Shown one piece after another: positions 28,692 to 36,788 of a stretch of DNA of 64,000 bases; within the stretch, counting starts at the first letter, position 1; each line of letters begins with the position of its first letter. This stretch comes from Candidozyma auris (Eukaryota > Ascomycota > Pichiomycetes > Serinales > Metschnikowiaceae). The DNA lies in assembly GCF_003013715.1 (NCBI RefSeq), contig NC_072812.1, forward strand, positions 372,001-436,000. Reading direction: 5' to 3'. Both the position numbers and the translations under genes were made by a program. Below the pieces are notes generated by a model. It worked only from the letters and a program-made list of their open reading frames with translations, ran no database searches and was not told the origin of the DNA.

Positions 28692-28752
28692 ACGATGCAG
28701 CGTAAATAAACTATTTACAATGATGAATGAATTCTGTGTGATGACCTGTAAA

Positions 28753-29464
28753 TTAATCCAACATCTTCTTGATGTAGTTTCCCCACGACTCATCGTCAGG
28801 GGGCGGAGGAGGTTTCTTGGGAGACTTCGGGTCGATTTCAATCTCATATGGAAAAGGAGACACATCAAGCGTAGTAATTGGGGGAATATGATCTTTGCTA
28901 GCGTCCATTTTTCCATATATCGCCATGAGTGTCTCTTCGAAGCTCTGACGTGACAGTTGCACGCCCCTATCATGCACTGAGGATGTGTCAGCCAGCAAGG
29001 ACTCTGGGGGCACAGGGCGGCAATTCACATTGATCCGCCACAGTTCCCACACAGTAGTCTCTTGCAGAACGTCATCCTTTAAATGACCGAACCACGAAGA
29101 CTTCTTTTTGATTTTGGATGGGTTCTTGTGGAACAGAATGAGTAGCTGGCCCACCTTGGGCTGGCGTAGCAGGTCTGCACTGCCAAAATCTTTCTTGATT
29201 AGTTGGTCAATTTTTTGATCAAACAAGGAGTCAACATCCGGTAGGTTGCTGGCCACGGGATATGTTACTCCCATGAACTCGTGGGAACTGGGAGCGATAG
29301 GACCAAAAAGCCGGTGAAAGAAGATACACCAAAGCACCCCTAGAGCGAGTTAGTAAAGCCCAACATCAACAACAATGACCAAATGCCACAATTTAAAAAG
29401 ACATACCTTTGAGAGACTCACGCACAACCGCTCGGTCGGCAGTGAGGTTAAGCTCGAACTCCAT
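28753..29464 (-). CDS. ATG101: Autophagy initiation factor Atg101 (two exons)
   Basis: Exon 1 is 29464-29407 (19 codons plus one base) and exon 2 is 29339-28753; together they encode 214 residues. Exon 1 encodes MEFELNLTADRAVVRESLK, the first HORMA strand and helix. Exon 2 continues VLWCIFFHRLFGPIAP. Family landmarks follow: GVTYPVASN, a WELWRINV strand, the IPPIT...PFPYEIEI segment and the C-terminal WGNYIKKML. Atg101 pairs with Atg13 through HORMA domains in the Atg1 kinase complex; S. cerevisiae lacks it and uses Atg29-Atg31. Reading only the long ORF would lose the N-terminus, because exon 2 has no suitable ATG. Assignment rests on motif recall; the intron signals are exact. Confidence 0.8.
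29340..29406 (-). other. Spliceosomal intron in ATG101
   Basis: A 67-base intron: donor GTATGT (29406-29401), branch site TACTAAC about 10 bases before the acceptor TAG (ending at 29340). It splits a Gly codon after its first base and restores the HORMA reading frame. Confidence 0.9.
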
Positions 29465-29675
29465 GTTGTGCCAAGGGTGGAATTGCTTTGCCCTCCTATA
29501 TTATCGTCGCGCTCTCAGGTAAAGGACCCAGAAAGACAAAGTTTCGGATCAATGCGAAAATCTGTGTTAGGACGCACTCACGCTAGAAACACCTTGCCCT
29601 AGAGAGTGTGCTATTTGCTAAAACATTTAGACCGATACTGACGCATATTGATTTATTTTAAAACGAATAAGTGCC

Positions 29676-30323
29676 TTAAGCTCTTTCGTAGATGTACTTG
29701 CCTTTCAACATTTCCTCAATAACAGCGTCAACTTGTGGAACGCTGAGCTCCGACAAGGTCAGAAGCTCTGAAAGGGAAAACTTAGAGAGAACGAAACGAT
29801 CAATTGCACTGTGGTTGGGCTTGCCTATTCCAATGCCAATTTTCGTGTACTTGGGGCCTATGGCCTTGTCTATGGATCGTAAACCGTTGTGGCCCCTGGC
29901 ACTTGTGTTTTGACGACGAACCTGAACTTTGCCAAGTGGGATTTGAATCTCGTCATGAAGAATGACAAGTGCTGAAGAGCTTTGTGGGTGTTGCTGTCTG
30001 AAATGGTTCCACACTTTGGAGATGGGGCTCCCTTGAAGATTCATGAAAGTCAGGGTGGATTGGAAGAATACACAATTAAGATCCCGAGGCTCAGAGATTA
30101 GGGCACCTTTAAGTAAGGGAGACGGAGTGAACGGTGGGACGTCTTGTTTGTTCTTGAGAACTTCGTTGAGCACCCAAACTCCAACATTGTGCCTTGTGCC
30201 AGAGTATTGCGATACAGGATTACCGATGGCTGCAAAAAGAATGGCAGGCGTTTCTTCTTGCTGGATAGTCAGGAATGGTGATCGAGGCGCCCGAAACCAT
30301 AGACGAGCCGATTGTCGTAGCAT
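29676..30323 (-). CDS. PTH1: Peptidyl-tRNA hydrolase (mitochondrial, bacterial type)
   Basis: A 215-residue bacterial-type Pth enzyme, which frees tRNA from prematurely released peptidyl-tRNA. Active-site motifs are present: GNPVSQYSGTRHNVG, with Asn35 and the catalytic His45; the aspartate motif VILHDEIQIPLG; and GHNGLRSI. The first 24 residues (MLRQSARLWFRAPRSPF) are basic and probably form a mitochondrial presequence, which fits the mitochondrial place of Pth1 in yeast. The C-terminus keeps the helix VIEEMLKGKYIYE. The length is normal for the family. The gene lies between ATG101 and PXA2, all on the minus strand and each with its own spacer. Confidence 0.93.
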   Translation of the reverse strand: MLRQSARLWFRAPRSPFLTIQQEETPAILFAAIGNPVSQYSGTRHNVGVWVLNEVLKNKQDVPPFTPSPLLKGALISEPRDLNCVFFQSTLTFMNLQGSPISKVWNHFRQQHPQSSSALVILHDEIQIPLGKVQVRRQNTSARGHNGLRSIDKAIGPKYTKIGIGIGKPNHSAIDRFVLSKFSLSELLTLSELSVPQVDAVIEEMLKGKYIYERA

Positions 30324-30426
30324 CAGGAGTCTGGAAGATAATTTTCATCTCCACTAGTAAACTCGCACACAACAGTGCACTACTTATCAAAGAATATACG
30401 CGAAACGCATTTAGTGAAACCCTAGT

Positions 30427-32703
30427 TTACTTACTTTGACTCTTCTTAGCAGACTTCTTCCTTTTCTTCTTCTCGTCACTCTGATTGCCTGTACTCTCTT
30501 CAGACTTCTTAGTAGGCTTTTCAGAAGTTCTGTCCTCCGCATTATCAGTGACATCTTCGACCTTCTTCTCACTATCCTTGTTACCATTACTTGCAGCACT
30601 TCTTCCAAGCGCAGCCAAATCACGGTGTGAGTTCTCATATCTGATATGTTGAGCATTCGAAACAGTCTTCAACTCCTGGAGCCTGTCTCTTAAGGTTGGC
30701 ACGTCTCTAAGGTTTTTCTCCAACTTCAATCTCTCCTCCTCGAACTTCAAACGACGCTCAGCGTCCAATGGACCGAAGTAGTAGTTTCCTTTGCCATCGA
30801 ACTTTAATAAACGGTTGTGGAAGTGCCACAACGCAGGCCTATGGGCAACAGAAAGTAACGAGATTCCAATCTCTTGGGCATGCTTATACATGAACTGTTC
30901 CATCGTAGGTGACACAGCCGATGTACATTCGTCAAGAACAGCAAATTTGGGCTGGTGGTAGTAGAGACGAGCCATTGCTAGGCGTTGTTGTGCACCAGTG
31001 GACAACTCCTCGTTCCAGTTTTTGACAACGTCCCAATCCTTGTTTTCTGGCAAAAGGTCAGACAAATCCAAAATATTGAGAATTTCTTCGAGATCTTTTT
31101 CACTCTTCCCGTGCTTGTTGTTACGGAATTGCTCCGCAGTGTGAGGGTATATTATTTGTTCCCTCAATGAACCTCTGCAAAGGTAAGCACGCTGTGGCAA
31201 ATAGAACATGTTGTCACTGGTAGGAATAGTGATTTTACCGTACTTACAAGGCCACAAGCCACCCAACATCCTGAACATGGATGATTTACCACAACCATTA
31301 GGGCCAGCGATCAACAAATGCTCTCCGGGTTTGATACTAAAGTTGAGCTTCTCAACCAAGGTGACATCAGCTGGTGTGACAAGTCTCACATCGCTGAACG
31401 TGATCTCATCACCAAACTCAACGTTTTCATCACTCATTTGTGGATTACCTAATCTTTTTTCCTTAATAGTTTTTAAGGCATCTTGAAGGAAAGTGACTCT
31501 GGTTGCGTGACCAACAAATTGAAGCAAAAACCTTCTGGAGTATATTAACCTGTCCAAGGAGTCCGAGGCACTCATCAATAATCTTCTGTTGGTGATGAAG
31601 TCACCGGCGGCATTAGGATCAGGTTCGTTCCCAAGGTATTTGTTGATGAACACAGGTGCCGAACACAAGACCAAGCCTGCGGCACCCCAGAAGTACTTTA
31701 CGATGAAAGTTTGAGCAATTTCATGAATTGCACGTTTCCAGTACTCCATTTTTAAGAAACGCTCAAGCTGGTAATAGCAGAGATCGATATAGTCGAGCTC
31801 ACGGTAATGACCACGCAAAAAGGCAATTTCTTCGTTGTTAGCAACAATCTTTGAGTGAGCTGAACGAAGCTGGCCTTCCAAATTAGCCTTCTCAGAAGCA
31901 AGCTTGGCAAATGGAGGGGAGAAGAACCTCAAGACAATTGTGGAGAAATGAGCCAACATACCAAGAGCAAGAGTGCCCTCGCCGCTACCTACACCACTTC
32001 TGGAGAGCTCTCTTGCGCAAAGGAGCATATCCAATGTTGGCTTTAAGAGCTGACCAGGGAGACTAGCCATGGCAGACGCCAAGCGCGAAACATCTGTAGA
32101 GAGTCTCTGGTCGGGATCCTTGATTTTGCTATCAGAGAGCTGAATCAACGCGTAATAGTTTGGATCCAAATTGTCAGGAAGATAATCCTCGATAATGCTA
32201 TTGTTAAGGTTCATACGCAAATGCTGCCTCATCTTGTCTTTGGTCCAGTTGAGTAACGCATTGACGAAAGATGCCGGCACTCCAAGTAACATCCAGAACG
32301 CCAAAAGCTTCGAAAATCGCTTGAGTTTCTTGGAGACCAAAGCACCCACAAGAAAACCGTCCAAGCTGGCAACTTTGATTGTGAGCATGGCTCTGCACAC
32401 CAAAAGCACCAAGTGAGCCACGAAGAAACCGACAACTGGACTCACAAAGGAAGGAATGGCAGCCTTGAGAAGTTTCCTGAGAGATTCTCTCGTGAGCCTT
32501 GGTTTCGCTTTCCCCTGGATCAACGCATCCTCGTTGGCGTCCTTCTTCTTTCGAGACGACGACGAGGTTGTTGTAGCACCCGAAAACGCCGCAGTAATCA
32601 AAATAATGTAGGAGGCATTCAATAGAAGAGACCGATTGGACTTGTAGGCGTTGAACACCGCCACGGCGAACCTGTCCCTTTGAACCCTTCTAGACTTCGG
32701 CAT
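30427..32703 (-). CDS. PXA2: Peroxisomal long-chain fatty acyl-CoA ABC half-transporter
   Basis: A 758-residue ABCD-type half-transporter; with Pxa1 it imports long-chain acyl-CoAs into peroxisomes for beta-oxidation. The N-terminus carries SYIILITAAFSG and a membrane domain (about 75-350). Landmarks typical of Pxa2 are ASLDGFLVG, GEGTLALGML, NNEEIAFLRG and FIVKYFWGAAGLVLCS. The nucleotide-binding domain has Walker A GPNGCGKS (467-474), a signature LSTGAQQRLAMARL in place of LSGGQ, and Walker B FAVLDECTS. A long helical stretch and a Lys/Glu-rich tail of about 50 residues follow and end SQSK; such a highly charged tail is longer than I expect for the family. Pxa2 is favoured over Pxa1 by the N-terminal half. 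Confidence 0.88.
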   Translation of the reverse strand: MPKSRRVQRDRFAVAVFNAYKSNRSLLLNASYIILITAAFSGATTTSSSSRKKKDANEDALIQGKAKPRLTRESLRKLLKAAIPSFVSPVVGFFVAHLVLLVCRAMLTIKVASLDGFLVGALVSKKLKRFSKLLAFWMLLGVPASFVNALLNWTKDKMRQHLRMNLNNSIIEDYLPDNLDPNYYALIQLSDSKIKDPDQRLSTDVSRLASAMASLPGQLLKPTLDMLLCARELSRSGVGSGEGTLALGMLAHFSTIVLRFFSPPFAKLASEKANLEGQLRSAHSKIVANNEEIAFLRGHYRELDYIDLCYYQLERFLKMEYWKRAIHEIAQTFIVKYFWGAAGLVLCSAPVFINKYLGNEPDPNAAGDFITNRRLLMSASDSLDRLIYSRRFLLQFVGHATRVTFLQDALKTIKEKRLGNPQMSDENVEFGDEITFSDVRLVTPADVTLVEKLNFSIKPGEHLLIAGPNGCGKSSMFRMLGGLWPCKYGKITIPTSDNMFYLPQRAYLCRGSLREQIIYPHTAEQFRNNKHGKSEKDLEEILNILDLSDLLPENKDWDVVKNWNEELSTGAQQRLAMARLYYHQPKFAVLDECTSAVSPTMEQFMYKHAQEIGISLLSVAHRPALWHFHNRLLKFDGKGNYYFGPLDAERRLKFEEERLKLEKNLRDVPTLRDRLQELKTVSNAQHIRYENSHRDLAALGRSAASNGNKDSEKKVEDVTDNAEDRTSEKPTKKSEESTGNQSDEKKKRKKSAKKSQSK

Positions 32704-33180
32704 GGGGTTTGTGCAAATAAATAGGAGACCAGAAGGTTACTTAGCAGAAGAAGAGAGGTGGACGTTTCACCAATTATGAGTTTGATGAACGATATATCTT
32801 GACTGCATCTTGGCAAAACTGCAGCACGAATGTGGGGAGGCACTACGATCCGAGGAAGCAAAATGGTTGCGAAAAGGACGGAGGGATGAAAAGAGACACG
32901 GAGGGATAGGCAACGGGGTTGAGAGAAATACCAGCACAAGCGAGTTATTTCGTTTTGTATTGAAATATTTCAAAATGCTCTTTGTTCTTCTAGTCGGATA
33001 CCTCCTTTGTCCCGGTGGTCACCGGTGGCCTAGCCGCGCTAGTAGAAGTGGCGCGAACATCCCTCAGGCACTTGCTTGCAGCGACATAAATGCAAAGCCA
33101 ACGTAGAAAGGCAAAGTAAGGTGGTGAAATAGTGTCGCATATTTGGTTCATTAGCTGGGCCAATTACAGTTTTGATATTC
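32704..33180. other. Spacer upstream of PXA2
   Basis: 477 bp between the PXA2 start and the 3' end of the 86-codon ORF. ORFs here begin at non-ATG codons or show no family. No regulatory site recognised with confidence. Confidence 0.4.
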
Positions 33181-33441
33181 TCATATAGTGTTCGTAGCGA
33201 AGTGCTCAACAGGAGGACCTCGATAGTATGCTCGTTTCAGGGCTGCAAACAGCTCTATAGTGTTTTGTGAGGCATACATCAACTGATGCCAGCTAAGGAA
33301 ATGAAGTATTCTTGAAACCCTCAAAAACGGGTCCTTGAGTAAATTCCAATCAACAGCTGGCTGATCATGACTCTGTGGTGAATCATGCCTCTCGTTTGCC
33401 CCAACCAATAGCAGCTTTCTCTCTGGACTCAGCATTGCCAT
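33181..33441 (-). CDS. Hypothetical small protein, reading frame uncertain
   Basis: An 86-codon ORF from an ATG at 33441. Its C-terminal half looks protein-like and helical (DPFLRVSRILHFLSWHQL, then TIELFAALKRAYYRG). A second ORF on the same strand, 33484-33383, overlaps its 5' part in another frame. That ORF encodes a charged peptide beginning MKRLKREGQEYMEL, which also looks coding-like. The two could be parts of one gene split by a small intron or an indel, or the first could be an upstream ORF. No GTATGT/TACTAAC pair is visible between them. No family recognised. Confidence 0.35.
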   Translation of the reverse strand: MAMLSPERKLLLVGANERHDSPQSHDQPAVDWNLLKDPFLRVSRILHFLSWHQLMYASQNTIELFAALKRAYYRGPPVEHFATNTI

Positions 33442-33528
33442 TTAGTTCCATATACTCTTGACCTTCTCTCTTCAAGCGCTTCATAGTAGACCTTACTTCA
33501 CTTCCTCCCCGTGAATTATGCTATCGTG

Positions 33529-33918
33529 CTACGTCTGAGACTCAGCTAAGATGCTCTTGAAATCTTCTTTGTCCTGTTGAATGCGGTGTTCAAGCTCATG
33601 GACCCGGGCAAAGTAGAACTTGTTGGCCAACTCGGTGGTGTTACTGCAATCGCTGTTTTCTTCCAACATATTCTCGTACAACTGAAGGATCTGCTTCCCT
33701 GTCGGTGGTTTTGTGAGACTGTTCTCGTGGGTCCTCCGCAGCAATTGGGTGCTATCGTGGTGAAACCACTCACTGCCGATCCTGTCCAAATCCTCATATT
33801 GCCTCACGGCATCTGGCTCAATGAGACCTTGGCGATGTAGTATCTGACTGAGTAAGAGAAGATCCTTGTTGGTGTAGGAATTTGGCGCAGTAATAATTGA
33901 GTCTCCTGAAGCTGTCAT
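33529..33918 (-). CDS. Hypothetical 129-residue helical protein
   Basis: An ORF from the ATG at 33918; the frame extends further upstream only through a GTG codon. The product is acidic and helical with heptad-like spacing at the C-terminus (ANKFYFARVHELEHRIQQDK). The N-terminal part reads NKDLLLLSQILHRQGLIEPDA, resembling a short helical subunit of a larger complex. I do not recognise a family. It is divergent from the Pom1-like kinase gene and lies 45 bp upstream of the next small ORF on its strand. Length and composition suggest a real gene. Confidence 0.5.
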   Translation of the reverse strand: MTASGDSIITAPNSYTNKDLLLLSQILHRQGLIEPDAVRQYEDLDRIGSEWFHHDSTQLLRRTHENSLTKPPTGKQILQLYENMLEENSDCSNTTELANKFYFARVHELEHRIQQDKEDFKSILAESQT

Positions 33919-34342
33919 CTGTGGCGTGGGTAGTAGTGATGACTTGAGCACCCTCTGGATTCGCTACCAGAAAGCTCCATACAGGCGATCGTGACAAGAC
34001 ATGCTACCCTGTAGACTTAGTGTAGAGTATCGCAAGCTGTCTATTCTTGAGAGGACGTGAGAAAATCACCTTCTTTTTTTATATATATGTTTTCTTTCAG
34101 TGAGCATTCAATTATGCAATTGCGTTTCATTTCATAAGAGAAGACCTCTTATCGGCATTCCGGTCTACTCGTAACCTCTTTCAACTAGTATTCCCGATAT
34201 TACTGCGAAATCTCTGTTTACAAATATGAGCACCTCATACACTCCTACGCCTCAGCCATTAGCCTAGATCGTCCATTATACTAGAAAGACGATACACTTC
34301 ATTAATAGCAAAAGCTACTTTATTGGCATTGAAAATTAACTC
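33919..34342. other. Divergent promoter of the Pom1-like kinase with two possible upstream ORFs
   Basis: Two short plus-strand ORFs precede the kinase start: 34087-34137 (16 residues, with a second ATG inside) and 34226-34267 (13 residues, ending 75 bp before the main ATG). A TATATATAT stretch occurs near 34080. Whether the ORFs fall in the transcript depends on an unknown start site. Confidence 0.4.
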
Positions 34343-36610
34343 ATGTCAAATATCTCACCTAGCTTGGATTCCAGGCTAGCCAGCATTGAACTCGGCGTCA
34401 ACAACAATGTTCAACTAGCAAAGTCTCCCAGATCACCTAAAAAGACATACCCAGCAAGCCTATATCCCAAAAGCTACCATGGGTCTACGGCCACCACTCC
34501 AAGTAAGGCTCCGGTGCTCTCCACTGCTCGAAGAGCTCAGTCTCGATCGCTTTCACAATCCAAGAATGGGAAGGACGCTACCGCTGATCCATCTCCAGAC
34601 AGAAAAGTGTTAAAGCCCAATAACCAAGTGATCTCAGCTATTGAGAATATTGACAGGAAAACACCCAGAAAAGCTTCAAGATACAGCGAAGCATCATATT
34701 CATTCATGAGGGACACAACCTCATCAAGGAAAAAGCTGCATGCCACAGGTAAACTGCCGACTACCAAACAACCACAGTATAAGTCTCAAGACAGATCGGT
34801 TTCTCATCCAGAATTCTACAACAAACGACCTTGCATGTTTACCTCAACGCTGGAAAGCCGTCTGCCTTCTGGGCAAAAGACCAATGCCACCATTAATGCT
34901 GCTAGAAAGCGAGCAGACTCTTCATACATTGATGAGCCCCCAACGAGAGGAAGCAGAAGACTGCCTTGTAAGATATCCCAGTCGGCATCTATGAATAATG
35001 TTCATCTGCGTCTCTACAACGATGCCATGAAACTGGTCGAGGAACTGGCTACGAGAAGTACTTTGCCTCGCCTGAGAATTTCAAACCAGCTTTCGTCTCT
35101 TTGGCGAGATGAACTGTCAACTTCATCGCACTCTAAGAAACTCCCCAAAATTGCGTCTTTGGCAGAAATGTATGGGATACTTGAGGCTGCGGATGCCGAA
35201 TTATTTCAGGATTTCCACACATTGGATCCTAATATTGAGGCGAACGCTCCAATACTTCCACATCAGCTAGACTCACTACCTAGTGACCAACTGGCAAGTG
35301 TGTATGAACGAGGAGAGATCATCAGAAAACAACATGTCTACTTTATACCCAAGGCAAGAAACAAGAATATCAATTTGAACGTATTCAACTCTGGCGATTA
35401 CAAAAATAATTTTGGCTTTGATGACGTCAAGGGTAACTACATTATATCGCTTAACGACCACATCGACTATCGGTACGAGATTAAGTGTACACTAGGAACA
35501 GGCTCATTTGGTAATGTTGTACTTTGCACAGATCACAAATATTCACAACCAGGAAGAGAACGCAAAGTTGCGATAAAAATTATACGAAACGACCTCAACT
35601 GGTCTCTACAAGCTGTAAGTGAGATCAAGATGCTAAAGCAGTTGAATCAAAGAAGCGCCAAAGGAGACGTGAACGATCACATTATCAACTATTATGACCA
35701 CTTTCACTTCCGTGGACATATGTGTATCGCGACTGAGGTCCTTTCACTCAATCTTTTCACCTTTCTAGAGCTCATGTCCTTCAGAGGGGTCTCGTTGAAT
35801 ATCCTCAGGACATTTGCCACAGATATTCTTAGGGGCTTGAAATTTATTCATGATCAAAAGGTTATACATTGTGATGTTAAACCAGAGAACATAATGATAA
35901 AGCTCCCGCCGGACTTCAATGCCAACGATCCCGAATCAATTCCCAGCTTCATTGTCAAACTCATAGACTTTGGATCATCCTGCTTGGAGGATGACACAAC
36001 CTTTTCTTACATACAATCTAGATTCTACAGAGCACCAGAGGTTATTTTAGGGTCTAGATACAGTCGCAAGATAGATATCTGGTCGCTTGGATGCGTGTTG
36101 GCAGAGCTCTTCACCGGCCAGCCCATCCTTCCTGGGAGAAGTGAGGTCGAGCAAATTGCATTGATCCTCGAACTATTTGGATCTCCACCCTCTAATTTCA
36201 TTGTGAATGAGAAGAAGAACCTCATGAGAATGGCAAGAGCATCACCTGGCAATATACGGGATCCAGTTTCTGCCGAGGCATCAGTGTATGGTAACGATGT
36301 TAAGGCTCCAGTCGATGAGAAGAAGATAAAGAGAACACTCTTATATTCTCTTTTTAATGCTGATGGAAAACTAAACCAACAAGTACTCAGCCAGCAGCTT
36401 ATTGCTGTTGGGAAAGAGAGTACTACCCATGGTCACTTTAAGAAGTCCGTCAAGCCTAGCTCCAAATCCTTGGATGTTACCCTACGTCTACACAAAGCAG
36501 ACGAGCCTCATGCGACGTCATTTTCTCGGTTTTTGACCAGAATATTTTGTTGGAACCCTCAAGAACGCCCAGATGCATCTACATTACTAGACGACGCATT
36601 TCTTAAGTAA
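34343..36610 (+). CDS. POM1: DYRK-family protein kinase, Pom1-like
   Basis: A 755-residue kinase with a basic, Ser-rich disordered N-terminus (1-210). The DYRK-specific region precedes the catalytic domain, which begins near residue 380 (LGTGSFGNVV) and shows VAIKIIRND, IHCDVKPENI (His509), KLIDFGSS and the DYRK activation-loop signature SYIQSRFYRAPEV. The tyrosine in that loop is normally autophosphorylated during synthesis. The sequence resembles S. pombe Pom1, a polarity and size-control kinase, more than Yak1. A long insertion of roughly 90 residues sits late in the C-lobe, between ELFGSPPSNF and the terminal FLTRIFCWNPQERPDAS block. The role in this yeast is inferred. Symbol given by similarity only. 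Confidence 0.8.
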   Translation: MSNISPSLDSRLASIELGVNNNVQLAKSPRSPKKTYPASLYPKSYHGSTATTPSKAPVLSTARRAQSRSLSQSKNGKDATADPSPDRKVLKPNNQVISAIENIDRKTPRKASRYSEASYSFMRDTTSSRKKLHATGKLPTTKQPQYKSQDRSVSHPEFYNKRPCMFTSTLESRLPSGQKTNATINAARKRADSSYIDEPPTRGSRRLPCKISQSASMNNVHLRLYNDAMKLVEELATRSTLPRLRISNQLSSLWRDELSTSSHSKKLPKIASLAEMYGILEAADAELFQDFHTLDPNIEANAPILPHQLDSLPSDQLASVYERGEIIRKQHVYFIPKARNKNINLNVFNSGDYKNNFGFDDVKGNYIISLNDHIDYRYEIKCTLGTGSFGNVVLCTDHKYSQPGRERKVAIKIIRNDLNWSLQAVSEIKMLKQLNQRSAKGDVNDHIINYYDHFHFRGHMCIATEVLSLNLFTFLELMSFRGVSLNILRTFATDILRGLKFIHDQKVIHCDVKPENIMIKLPPDFNANDPESIPSFIVKLIDFGSSCLEDDTTFSYIQSRFYRAPEVILGSRYSRKIDIWSLGCVLAELFTGQPILPGRSEVEQIALILELFGSPPSNFIVNEKKNLMRMARASPGNIRDPVSAEASVYGNDVKAPVDEKKIKRTLLYSLFNADGKLNQQVLSQQLIAVGKESTTHGHFKKSVKPSSKSLDVTLRLHKADEPHATSFSRFLTRIFCWNPQERPDASTLLDDAFLK

Positions 36611-36788
36611 AGTACTCACCATTCAGTAATTCTACTCGTAGTAAGGCTATTTTTTCGCACCCATATCTCATGCATAAAAAGGTAACTCCCTCCCCACATT
36701 GTCACATGACACCATTTCGACAATCTCCAAGATCTCTTTCTCTCAAATTTACAAGTATCAAAATCAACATCGAGTTTGCTTACATCTA

